A stretch of DNA of 35,794 nucleotides from Kribbella antibiotica (GTDB lineage Bacteria > Actinomycetota > Actinomycetes > Propionibacteriales > Kribbellaceae): positions 1 through 35,794 of the forward strand of contig NZ_SMKX01000085.1 of assembly GCF_004349055.1 (NCBI RefSeq). Direction: 5' to 3'. A program made the position numbers and the translations under genes. Shown here piece after piece: positions 16,669 through 24,324 of the stretch; position 1 is the first letter of the stretch; every line of letters starts with the position of its first letter. A model generated the notes under the pieces. It was not told the origin of the DNA. It saw nothing but the letters and a program-made list of their open reading frames with translations, and did not search any database.

Positions 16669-17660
16669 AGCGTCTTCTGAAGCTCCTTGACCGGCATCTT
16701 CAGCTCGGCCAGCAGGTCGAGGTCAGCAGTGGCCGGCCGGCCCAGCGTCGTCAGGTAGTTGCCGACGATCACAGCGTTGATCCCACCGAGCAGTCCGTCG
16801 CGGGTGCCCAGATCACCAAGGGTCAGCTCGCGACCACCGGCGTACCGGAGCACTGTGCGCGGCATGGCGAGGCGGAATGCGGCGATGGTGCGCAGTGCGT
16901 CCTTGCCGTCCATCACCTCCATGTCGCCGAACGGCGTCCCCGGCCGGGGGTTCAGGAAGTTCAGCGGCACCTCATGCGGCTCCAGCTCGGCCAGCTGCGC
17001 AGCCAACTCGGCACGCTGCTCCAGGGACTCACCCATGCCGACCAGTCCGCCGCAGCACAGCTCCATGCCGGACTCGCGGACCATGAGGCAGGTGTCCCAG
17101 CGCTCCTCGAAGGAGTGCGTGGTGACAACGTCCGGGAAGTACGAGCGCGCGGACTCCAGGTTGTGGTTGTACCGGTGCACCCCCATCGCCTTCAGCTCGT
17201 CGACCTGCTCCTGTGTGAGCATGCCCAGCGAACAGGCGATGTTGATCTCGACCGCAGCGTTGATCGCCTCAATGCCGGCCTTCACCTGCGACATCAGCCG
17301 CGCATCCGGCCCACGGACGGCCGCCACGATGCAGAACTCGGTGGCTCCGGTCGCTGCGGTCTCCTGAGCAGCCTGAACCAGCTCAGGGATGTTCAGCCAG
17401 ACCGCACGCACCGGTGAGGTGAACTGACCCGACTGCGAGCAGAAGTGGCAGTCCTCCGGGCACCCGCCGGTCTTCAGGGAGATGATCCCCTCGACCTCGA
17501 TCTCCTCACCGCACCACTTCACCCGAACCTCGTGAGCGAGCGCCAGCAGTTCCGGCAGCCGGTCGTCCGGCGTCTGGAGCACCTCAACGAGCTGCTCCTG
17601 ACTCAGGCCAATGCCCTGCTCCAGTACCTGCTCACGTGCCACGTCCACGATGTCGCCCAT
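16665..17660 (-). CDS. bioB: Biotin synthase
   Basis: Encodes 331 aa from the ATG at 17660, preceded by TAGGAGAA. It is a radical SAM enzyme that inserts sulfur into dethiobiotin. The 4Fe-4S cysteines are C67, C71 and C74 in GGCPEDCHFCSQSGQF, followed by the usual ATGATEFCIVAAVRGP and YNHNLE segments. The second-cluster region LNFLNPRPGTPFG and the C-terminal AGGRE are also present. Full length. It is translationally coupled to bsaP. It is physically separated from bioAFD by the subtilisin gene and has its own upstream region, which contains a candidate TTGC-N7-GCAA repeat. Confidence 0.97.
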   Translation of the reverse strand: MGDIVDVAREQVLEQGIGLSQEQLVEVLQTPDDRLPELLALAHEVRVKWCGEEIEVEGIISLKTGGCPEDCHFCSQSGQFTSPVRAVWLNIPELVQAAQETAATGATEFCIVAAVRGPDARLMSQVKAGIEAINAAVEINIACSLGMLTQEQVDELKAMGVHRYNHNLESARSYFPDVVTTHSFEERWDTCLMVRESGMELCCGGLVGMGESLEQRAELAAQLAELEPHEVPLNFLNPRPGTPFGDMEVMDGKDALRTIAAFRLAMPRTVLRYAGGRELTLGDLGTRDGLLGGINAVIVGNYLTTLGRPATADLDLLAELKMPVKELQKTL

Positions 17661-17729
17661 GGTTCTCCTACCTGATCCGGACCGGGGGTCGGCTCACAGT
17701 AGGGCAGACCGGTACGGCGGGGCTGCGGT

Positions 17730-17744
17730 TTGCGTCACGTGCAA
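17730..17744. promoter_or_regulatory. Inverted repeat upstream of bioB (possible operator)
   Basis: TTGC-GTCACGT-GCAA, a 4-7-4 inverted repeat with a CACGTG core, lies 70 bp upstream of the bioB start. It could bind a biotin repressor, but it does not match any biotin box I can name with certainty. Low confidence. Confidence 0.25.
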
Positions 17745-18061
17745 CGCCTGCCGCCGCAGCAACTCTGCGCTACCACCGCAAGGGCTCGAAGAAAGTTTTT
17801 GGATTTTCTTTGGAACCTCGTAACCCCCTGTGTAGGGGCTCGTTGATGTGAACAGAGGCGGTTACCGCAAGGAAGACCGCCACCCGGTAACAAAGAGCGA
17901 CGAGTAGCTGATCATTACGAACAGCACGCAGAGTGATAACAACCACTCCGCAGGGCTCGAAACTCCGGAAATCGGATGTAAGGTATTACCAAGAGCTCGG
18001 GTCGCCAGCCATGGTTGGTGACCCGATCCCAAAGCGCCGGGCGCCTCACCCCGGCTTGAGT

Positions 18062-18107
18062 GAGCCCCTCGGGAAACGATTTGGGCGGAAACGTTCCCGA
18101 GGGGCTC
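18062..18107 (+). terminator. Long hairpin, first of two tandem terminators
   Basis: GAGCCCCTCGGGAAACG pairs with CGTTCCCGAGGGGCTC (one bulged A), with a 13-base loop, followed by CTCCCTTTT. The T-run is on the plus strand only. It is either a terminator or a structural part of the candidate RNA. Confidence 0.6.
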
Positions 18108-18136
18108 GCTCCCTTTTACGGCACCTTTGCAGAGAC

Positions 18137-18173
18137 GAACCTCAACCCGATCCGGGTTGAGGTTCTTTCATTT
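18137..18173 (+). terminator. Rho-independent terminator
   Basis: Perfect 13-bp stem GAACCTCAACCCG / CGGGTTGAGGTTC with a 3-base loop, followed by TTTCATTT. The U-rich tail exists only for rightward transcripts. No rightward gene precedes it after the subtilisin gene 1.6 kb away, which is the main evidence for a plus-strand non-coding transcript here. Confidence 0.85.
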
Positions 18174-18228
18174 AATCGGGGTCCTGCAGCAGCCCCGAGA
18201 ATTACGCTGTTGCAATATCAGGAATGCG

Positions 18229-19938
18229 TTACGGCTTCGTCACAGACTGCTTTGTACTGATCTGGACGATCGGCAACCGCAATGCGCCGGGTGCATCCGC
18301 GGGCACCACCGGAGTCGCCGGCACCACCGGCTGCAACCGCTGATACGGCCGGTTCATCGCCGGCCGAGTGTCCGCCGTGCCCTTGTTCGGCCAGAACGAC
18401 AGCGCCCGCTCGGCCTGGGCGGTGATCGTCAACGACGGGTTCACCCCGAGATTCGCCGAGATCGCCGATCCGTCCAGGATGTGCAGGCCGTCGTACCCGT
18501 AGACGCGGTGGTACGGGTCGACAACGCCGGTGGCCGGGGAGTCGCCGATCGCGCAGCCGCCGATGAAGTGCGCGGTCATCGGCACGTTGAACGGCTCACC
18601 GATGGTGCCGCCCGGCGTCCCCTTCATCACCCCGGCCATCCGGCGGACCACCTGGTTCGCGACCGGGATCCAGGACGGGTTCGGGGCGCCATGGCCCTGC
18701 TCTGACGACAGGCGCCAGCGGCCGAGCTTGTCGCGCTTGCCGAAGGTGGTGATCGAGTTGTCAGCGGTCTGCATGACCAGAGCGATCACCGTCCGCTCGG
18801 ACCAGTGCTTGAGGTCGTAGAGGCGGCGCAGGTTCCGCCACTGCACCCGCAGCTCGTGCAGCCAGGTCCGCCAGCGCGGCCGGTCGCCGTCCCCGTCGGT
18901 GAGGACGGTCTGCAGCAGTGACATCGCATTGCTGCCGCGGCCGTAGCGGACCGGCTCGATGTGGGTGATCTCGTCGGGGTGGAACGACGAGGTGATCGCG
19001 ACCCCGCGGGTGTAGTCGATGTCGCGGCTGATCGCCATCGCACCGAGCAGCGACTCGGAGTTCGTCCGGGTCAGTACGCCGAGCCGGGTCGACAGCCGGG
19101 GCAGCTTGTTCTCATCCCGCAGGCGGTGCAACAGCTTCGCCGTACCGATGGCGGAGGCCGCGAAGACGACCTGCTGCGCGGTGAACCGCCGGGTGCTCTT
19201 GCGGTCCGCGGTCCCGCGGGTGTCCACGGCGTACCCGCCGTCTGCCAGCGGCTCGACCGACGTCACCGTGGTCAGCGGATAGACCTGCGCACCGGCCTTC
19301 TCAGCCAGGTAGAGGTAGTTCTTGGTCAGCGTGTTCTTCGCGTTGTGCCGGCAGCCGGTCATGCACTCGCCACAGTCGATACAGCCCCTACGGCGGGGGC
19401 CCGCGCCACCGAAGTAGGGGTCATCGACCTCCACACCGGGCGAGCCGAAGAAGACGCCGACCGGGGTCGGGTGGAAGGTGTCCCCCACCCCCATGTCTTC
19501 GGCGACCTGCTTCATCACCGCGTCAGCCGGGGTGAACCCGGGGTAGGTGGCGACACCGAGCATCCGCTTGGCCTGGTCGTAGTACGGCGCGAGCTCGGAC
19601 TTCCAGTCGGTGATGTGCGCCCACTGGCGGTCCTTGTAGAACGCGTCCAGCGGCTCGTAGAGCGTGTTCGCGTAGACCAGGCTGCCCCCGCCGACTCCGG
19701 CGCCGGACAGGATGATCACGTCCTTCAGCGCGGTGATCCGCTGGATGCCGTACTGCCCAAACCGAGGGGCGAACAGAAACCGCTTGGTGTCCCACGAGTT
19801 CTTCGCGAACCCGGAGTCCTCGAACCGCGCACCGGCCTCGAGGACCGCGACGTTGTAGCCCTTCTCTGTCAGCCGGAGCGCACTGACGGAGCCGCCGAAC
19901 CCGGATCCGATGATGAGCACGTCATAGTCGAACGACAT
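18229..19938 (-). CDS. GMC family oxidoreductase, ChoD-like (putative cholesterol oxidase family)
   Basis: Encodes 569 aa from the ATG at 19938 with GGAG upstream. The Rossmann FAD motif LIIGSGFGGSVSA is at 9-20, the GMC signature region ILSGAGVGGGSLVYAN at 76-91, and the C-terminal FAD/active-site segment HILDGSAISANLGVNPSLTI near 510. Residues 186-196 read CIDCGECMTGC, a C-x2-C-x2-C-x3-C ferredoxin-like pattern followed by RHNAKNTLTKNYL, also known in M. tuberculosis ChoD (Rv3409c). No signal peptide. The substrate is probably an alcohol or sterol, though the ChoD name should not be taken as proof. It lies 19 bp after gabD2, so both form one transcript. Confidence 0.9.
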   Translation of the reverse strand: MSFDYDVLIIGSGFGGSVSALRLTEKGYNVAVLEAGARFEDSGFAKNSWDTKRFLFAPRFGQYGIQRITALKDVIILSGAGVGGGSLVYANTLYEPLDAFYKDRQWAHITDWKSELAPYYDQAKRMLGVATYPGFTPADAVMKQVAEDMGVGDTFHPTPVGVFFGSPGVEVDDPYFGGAGPRRRGCIDCGECMTGCRHNAKNTLTKNYLYLAEKAGAQVYPLTTVTSVEPLADGGYAVDTRGTADRKSTRRFTAQQVVFAASAIGTAKLLHRLRDENKLPRLSTRLGVLTRTNSESLLGAMAISRDIDYTRGVAITSSFHPDEITHIEPVRYGRGSNAMSLLQTVLTDGDGDRPRWRTWLHELRVQWRNLRRLYDLKHWSERTVIALVMQTADNSITTFGKRDKLGRWRLSSEQGHGAPNPSWIPVANQVVRRMAGVMKGTPGGTIGEPFNVPMTAHFIGGCAIGDSPATGVVDPYHRVYGYDGLHILDGSAISANLGVNPSLTITAQAERALSFWPNKGTADTRPAMNRPYQRLQPVVPATPVVPADAPGALRLPIVQISTKQSVTKP

Positions 19939-19957
19939 GTGAACTCCAAGCTAGAGA

Positions 19958-21550
19958 TCAGGCGCGACCGAGCTTCTTCAGGACGCGGAGCGCGCCGGTC
20001 ATCACTTCGGCGTACGCCTGGTCGGACAGACCGTGCGACGCCGCGATCGGGAGCAGGCGCTGAGTGGCGATCGCCTGCGGGTCGACGTACCGGCGGATGC
20101 CCTCGACGCCCTGGCGGCGGCCGACCCCAGAGGTCCGCATGCCGCCCATCGGGGTGTCGATGGAGCCGAACGTCGCTGCGTAGCCCTCGTTGACGTTCAC
20201 CGTGCCGGCCACCAGCTGTGCGGCGATCGCACGGCCCCGGCGGGTGTCACGGGTGTACACGCTGGCGTTCAGCCCGTACTCACCCTCGTTGGCGCGCTGG
20301 ATCGCCTCGGACTCGTCAGAGAACCGGTAGAGCGACACAACCGGGCCGAAGGTCTCGTTGTCGAAGCACTCCATCGCCGGAGTCACGCCGGACAGCACAG
20401 TGGGCTCGTAGAACAGCGGACCGATCTCCGGCCGCGCCTTGCCACCTGTGAGCACCACAGCGCCCTTGGCCTTGGCGTCCTCGACGTGCCGGGTGACCGT
20501 CTCTAGCTGCGCCTTCGAGATCAGCGAGCCCATGTCGACGTCCCAGCCGGTGCCGGCAGACAGCTTCAGCTTGTTCACCCGGGCGACAAACGCGGTCACA
20601 AACGCGTCGTACACCTGGTCTGCGACGTACAGGCGCTCCATAGACACGCAGAGCTGCCCAGCGCTGGCAAAACAAGCCCGTACGGCGCCCTCAGCTGCAC
20701 GTGCGACATCCGCGTCACGCAGTACCAGCATCGGGTTCTTGCCACCGAGCTCCAGGCTGAAACCGATCAGTCGCTCAGCAGCCTGCTGTGCGACGAGCCG
20801 CCCTGTCTTCGTGGAGCCGGTGAAGCAGATGTAGTCGGTGTTCTGGATGATCGCGCCACCAACGGTCGCACCCTCCCCGTTCACCGGGATCCACGCCTCA
20901 CGCGGCAGACCGGCGTCGTACAGGAGCTCGATGGCGCGCAGTGCGGTCAGTGGGGTCTGGCTGTCGGGCTTGTGCACGACGGTGTTGCCGGCCAGCACAG
21001 CGGGCAGGCCGTCGGCCATCGCCATGCTGAGCGGGTAGTTCCACGGCGAGATGATGCCGACGACACCCTTGGGGACGAACCGCTGCTCCGCACGGGTCAG
21101 CACCGGGAACATGCCAAGCTTGCGCTGCGGATCGAGCAGCTCATGCGCCTTGCGGCCGTAGTACCGCGCAGTGAGCGCAACGTGCGCCACCTCTTCGAAG
21201 GCCTGCTTGCGGGCCTTGCCGGACTCCCGGATCACCAGGTCGACCAGCTCGTGCCGGTGGTCCAGCACCAGGTCGTGGTAGCGCAGCAGGATCGCGGCCC
21301 GCTCGTCCAGCGGCACCCGCTTCCAGCTCGCTTGCGTCTTCCGCGCCGTCCGCACCGCGGTGAGCACGTCGTCCGGACTGGACAGCGGCAGGTCTGCGAT
21401 CGGCTGCCCAGTAGCGGGCGCGTACGTCGTACGGGTCCCGGCGGTAGCGCGCAGCAACCCCGACAGTCGCCGGATCACCGACTGGTCGGTCGCGTACGAC
21501 GCGGTCGGGTCCAGCTCCGGGTCAGCAGGAATCGAGGTCTGCTCGCTCAT
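19958..21550 (-). CDS. gabD2: Succinate-semialdehyde dehydrogenase (GabD2 type)
   Basis: Encodes 530 aa from the ATG at 21550. It is an NAD(P)-dependent aldehyde dehydrogenase with catalytic C301 in SAGQLCVSMERLYV and E267 in LELGGKNP, the cofactor loop GIISPWNYPLSMAMADGLPAVLAGNTVVHKPD (165-195) and the NAD-binding FTGSTKTG (243-250). The sequence is of the GabD2 (Rv1731) subfamily, which oxidises succinic semialdehyde to succinate. The C-terminal extension after residue 490 is typical of this subgroup. It is first gene of a pair with the GMC oxidoreductase; an alcohol-to-aldehyde-to-acid relay between the two is possible but unproven. Confidence 0.93.
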   Translation of the reverse strand: MSEQTSIPADPELDPTASYATDQSVIRRLSGLLRATAGTRTTYAPATGQPIADLPLSSPDDVLTAVRTARKTQASWKRVPLDERAAILLRYHDLVLDHRHELVDLVIRESGKARKQAFEEVAHVALTARYYGRKAHELLDPQRKLGMFPVLTRAEQRFVPKGVVGIISPWNYPLSMAMADGLPAVLAGNTVVHKPDSQTPLTALRAIELLYDAGLPREAWIPVNGEGATVGGAIIQNTDYICFTGSTKTGRLVAQQAAERLIGFSLELGGKNPMLVLRDADVARAAEGAVRACFASAGQLCVSMERLYVADQVYDAFVTAFVARVNKLKLSAGTGWDVDMGSLISKAQLETVTRHVEDAKAKGAVVLTGGKARPEIGPLFYEPTVLSGVTPAMECFDNETFGPVVSLYRFSDESEAIQRANEGEYGLNASVYTRDTRRGRAIAAQLVAGTVNVNEGYAATFGSIDTPMGGMRTSGVGRRQGVEGIRRYVDPQAIATQRLLPIAASHGLSDQAYAEVMTGALRVLKKLGRA

Positions 21551-21675
21551 CTAGCCAGGCTACCTGCCAGTAATAGCGGATGTCAGTAGCGGAAGTCCCG
21601 TTCGTGTCCCACTGCGCATGCAGATGCATTGCCCTAGGCTGGACGGCTGAAGCTGCGAAGGGGTGGATGTAGGAG

Positions 21676-23142
21676 ATGGTGGACAGCGGGGGGCTCTGGA
21701 CGCCTCCTGAGGACGAGCTCGGTGAGGCGCTGCAGACAGCCCAAGTACTGATCGAGGAAGGCCGGGCTGACGAGGCCGGGCCGTACCAGCAGCGCGTGAT
21801 CGAGCTGGCCAGGGTGCGGGCCGAAGAAAGCCCGAATCACTACGAGGCCAAGCATCTGATGGCCGCAACGCAGTACGAGCTGGCCGGCTCCCTGAACGCA
21901 TCAGGTCGGCACGAGGAGGCGCTGGCGGCGCTGCACGAGGCGCAGCTGGGCTATACCGAGCTGAGCGACGCCGGTGTGCTCGACGCCACATCCGTCTTGG
22001 CTGACGTCCGGGCGCGACGGGCCATGACACAGGCGCACCGCGGTCGCGGCGCTACCGCCGTACTGGAGATGGACGGTGCGGTGATCTCCTACGGCCAGCT
22101 GGTCAGTGGTGAGGACGGTCTGCGGCACCAGCCGGATTTCGCCCGGGTGCTGGCGATGAACGCCCTCATCCTGCGCCGGTACGGCGACCCTGCGCTGGCC
22201 GTCGCCTCAGCGGACGCAGCCACCCAACTGTTCTTGCAACTGGCCGATCAGATCAACGAGAGCCCGCAGTCCCTGTCGTACGCGCGCTACCTCTGTACGG
22301 CGACCGCTGTCTCGGCAGATGTCCATGCAGCCGAGGGGCGACTCGACCTGGCGCTGGAAGCGGACGAGATCGGCCTGACCACGGCAGACACCCTCGCTGA
22401 CTCGGATTCCGCGACCGACATGCGCACTCTGGTGGCAGCGCTCACCCGCAAGGGCAAGCACCTCGGAATCGTCGGCCGGATCATGGAGGGCGAGACCTGC
22501 CTCCGCACTGCCTTCGACACCGACGCCGAGACCGCTGCCCGCGTCACTGAGGAGCTGGAGCGTGGTCTGCCACTGACTCTGGTCACCGCACTCGAGAACG
22601 CGGAGATCAAGCTCGGCCCGTACGAGCAGTACTTCCGCCTGCTCGCTCTGGCCGAGCCCGCACCCGGTATGACGCTGGCGACGGTCTCCGGCCGCACTGA
22701 CCCTGAATCGGCCGCAGTCCGCGCGGCTGAGCTGGCGGAGCTGGTTCCGCAGTTGCTGCAGCAGGATGTGGACGCTGCGCTGACGCTGGGGGTGGAGGCG
22801 CACTACCTCTTCGCCATTTCGTCAGAGCGTGACTCACAGCGGATGCGGTACGAGACGGGCACCTACGCACCCATCTGGGCCAAGCTGCTCCGCGACGTGT
22901 CCGAGGCGTACTACCAATCCGGCCGCCTGGAGCTAGCGCTTGACCTGGCCGGCTGGTGTGCCGAGGTGGCGACCGCTCTGATCCCCTTCACCGACGACGA
23001 CCCCGAGATGAAGGACCTGGCCGCCGACTGCTACCGCCACCATGGTGACCTCCTGGCTGCCACTGGTGACCTCACTGCATCACAGCACGCCCATGAGGCC
23101 GCCCAGCAGCTACTGACCGGCCCAGAGCGCCGCATCGGCTGA
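21676..23142 (+). CDS. Tetratricopeptide-repeat protein of unknown function
   Basis: Encodes 488 aa. No signal peptide or catalytic motif is seen. Helix-pair repeats of TPR type are clear: ALQTAQVLIEEGRADEAGPYQQRVIELA (17-45), YELAGSLNASGRHEEALAALHEA (67-90), RRYGDPALAVASADAATQLF (about 156), VSADVHAAEGRLDLALEADEIGL (about 212) and DVSEAYYQSGRLELALDLAG at the C-terminus. The ATG at 21676 is abutted directly by AGGAG, which is closer than usual; the next codon is GTG (21679). It is divergent from gabD2, with 125 bp between, and convergent with the L7/L12-like gene. It is similar in style to the TPR protein at 5530 but has no HSP90 neighbour. Confidence 0.85.
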   Translation: MVDSGGLWTPPEDELGEALQTAQVLIEEGRADEAGPYQQRVIELARVRAEESPNHYEAKHLMAATQYELAGSLNASGRHEEALAALHEAQLGYTELSDAGVLDATSVLADVRARRAMTQAHRGRGATAVLEMDGAVISYGQLVSGEDGLRHQPDFARVLAMNALILRRYGDPALAVASADAATQLFLQLADQINESPQSLSYARYLCTATAVSADVHAAEGRLDLALEADEIGLTTADTLADSDSATDMRTLVAALTRKGKHLGIVGRIMEGETCLRTAFDTDAETAARVTEELERGLPLTLVTALENAEIKLGPYEQYFRLLALAEPAPGMTLATVSGRTDPESAAVRAAELAELVPQLLQQDVDAALTLGVEAHYLFAISSERDSQRMRYETGTYAPIWAKLLRDVSEAYYQSGRLELALDLAGWCAEVATALIPFTDDDPEMKDLAADCYRHHGDLLAATGDLTASQHAHEAAQQLLTGPERRIG

Positions 23143-23154
23143 CGCCCCCGTCAG
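23139..23154. terminator. Small hairpin spanning both stop codons
   Basis: CTGACG-CCCC-CGTCAG lies across the stop codons of the convergent TPR and L7/L12-like genes. It has only 6 pairs and no U-run, so it is at best a weak bidirectional terminator. Confidence 0.35.
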
Positions 23155-23552
23155 TAGTCCTCTTGCGGCTTCAACGCTCCGACGAACAGACCGGCCTCAA
23201 CCTCGGTCATGCCGGTCTCGGAGACAACCAATGCCGTTGCCTGATGCAACTCGCCGGCCGCCTTCAAGGCGCGGGTGCGCTCGGCCAGGTTCGTGCCCGG
23301 TCTGCGCATCAGCGGGGTCTTCTTGATCGGCGGCACATACGTCCCGTACCGAATCTCGTCGACGATCTGCTTCGACTTCTTCAGATCGAGCCCGGTCCGG
23401 TCCATCACCAGCTTGGTGGCGTTCACCATCAGCCGGGAAGTGATCAGGAACCGGACCTGGTCGACGTCGTCCGAAGTCAGCTTCGTGCGCGCTCCCGAGA
23501 GGGCGGCGTTGTCGGCGTCCTGGTTGCGGTTGCTACGGCTGAACAATCCCAT
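23151..23552 (-). CDS. Small protein with a ribosomal L7/L12 C-terminal-like motif
   Basis: Encodes 133 aa from the ATG at 23552 with GAAAGGA at good distance; the open frame upstream lacks similar support. Residues 30-70 (VDQVRFLITSRLMVNATKLVMDRTGLDLKKSKQIVDEI) follow the pattern of the L7/L12 C-terminal domain (VRxLLxxGrkixAIKLVRexTGLgLkEAKdxVdxl), the surface that docks translation factors on the ribosome. It is not L7/L12 itself: there is no N-terminal dimer domain or alanine hinge. The rest, including a basic stretch KKTPLMRRPG, is unfamiliar. It is last gene of guaB-guaB3-hydrolase, 52 bp behind the hydrolase, so it may be co-transcribed. Confidence 0.82.
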   Translation of the reverse strand: MGLFSRSNRNQDADNAALSGARTKLTSDDVDQVRFLITSRLMVNATKLVMDRTGLDLKKSKQIVDEIRYGTYVPPIKKTPLMRRPGTNLAERTRALKAAGELHQATALVVSETGMTEVEAGLFVGALKPQEDY

Positions 23553-23604
23553 GGCCGTAATCCTTTCAGAGATCACCAAGTCGCGCGGTCCGCCGCACGT
23601 CGCC

Positions 23605-24324
23605 TTAACCTGCAAGGACGTTGAGGATCTCCGGCCAGGCTCGCTCACCGAGCTCGCGGTTGGCCGCGTCGGTCCCGCCGCGGGCCATCGACTGTCCAGC
23701 CGTCTTCGGTGTCTCACCCGGCAGCACCACGCGGTGGCCGGCCTCCGGCCCGACCACCAGCCGCGTCGGCAACGACCCGCGCCGCCGGATGATCTCCTCG
23801 GCGAAGTCCACCGACGGCCAGACCTTGTCGTCACCACCGGCGATCAGCAGGACGTCCTTGATCTGCTCGACCGGGATCCGGGCTACGTCGACGTCCGGCG
23901 CGATCCGGAGGCTGTGCCGATACATCTCGGTATAGCTCGGCGGATCGTCGGTGGACTGCCAGTCGGTGTCGAAGGGCACGAACGGCAGCGGCACACCGCG
24001 CCAGGTCCACGCCGACCGCTGGCTGCCGTCCTCCTCGACCCGGCCCCAGATGTAGGCACCCGGAGCGAAGGCGACCACTGCCGACACCCGCTCGTCCAAG
24101 GCGCCGAGCAGCAGCGCGGCCTCGGCACCCCAGGAGCTGCCGATCACCACGATCCGGTCGTTGTTGTCCTCGAGCTCGTCGAGCGGGAACGCCTCCAGCG
24201 CCACCTCACTGCGAACAGGCCAGGCAGGCGCCAGTACGTCGTACCCCTCGGCCTCGAGGATCCGGGCCCGATCCAGATCCGGTACACCGCTGGAACCGTG
24301 CAGGATCAGGACACCGGTGCTCAA
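23605..24324 (-). CDS. Alpha/beta hydrolase (dienelactone hydrolase / BAAT C-terminal type)
   Basis: Encodes 239 aa from a TTG at 24324 that overlaps the guaB3 stop (TTGA). No other start fits the N-terminal strand VLILHGSSG. The catalytic triad can be seen: nucleophile Ser in GSSWGAEA (about 94), Asp in GGDDKVWPS (about 180) and His in PEAGHRVVLPG (about 208). The internal PLPFVPFDTDW segment resembles acyl-CoA thioesterase/BAAT C-terminal proteins. It is cytoplasmic; the substrate is unknown, perhaps an acyl-CoA or ester. Translational coupling to guaB3 is notable, since no link to purine synthesis is known to me. Confidence 0.87.
   Translation of the reverse strand: MSTGVLILHGSSGVPDLDRARILEAEGYDVLAPAWPVRSEVALEAFPLDELEDNNDRIVVIGSSWGAEAALLLGALDERVSAVVAFAPGAYIWGRVEEDGSQRSAWTWRGVPLPFVPFDTDWQSTDDPPSYTEMYRHSLRIAPDVDVARIPVEQIKDVLLIAGGDDKVWPSVDFAEEIIRRRGSLPTRLVVGPEAGHRVVLPGETPKTAGQSMARGGTDAANRELGERAWPEILNVLAG

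Larger units (their letters stand above)
17839..18173 (+). ncRNA. Candidate structured non-coding RNA (plus strand), unidentified
   Basis: The 568 bp between the bioB start and the GMC oxidoreductase stop contain no credible gene. Instead the plus strand shows a run of hairpins: CCCC-N6-GGGG (17825-17838, perhaps promoter DNA); two mutually exclusive stems, GGCGGT/ACCGCC (17857-17881) and GTTACCG/CGGTAAC (17861-17891); CGGGTC...GACCCG (17998-18025, about 12 pairs with wobble); GCCGGG/CCCGGC (18036-18055); and then two tandem terminator-like hairpins. A weak TTGGAA-N17-TAGGGG promoter lies at 17810-17838. I compared it by eye with tmRNA, RNase P, SRP RNA, 6S and the c-di-AMP riboswitch and found none of their conserved blocks. 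The exact 5' end is unknown. Confidence 0.5.

Noticed and set aside
17661..18228. c-di-AMP (ydaO) riboswitch or tmRNA in the structured gap
   Set aside because: The typical conserved blocks of either RNA are not found, and the downstream gene on the same strand is absent.
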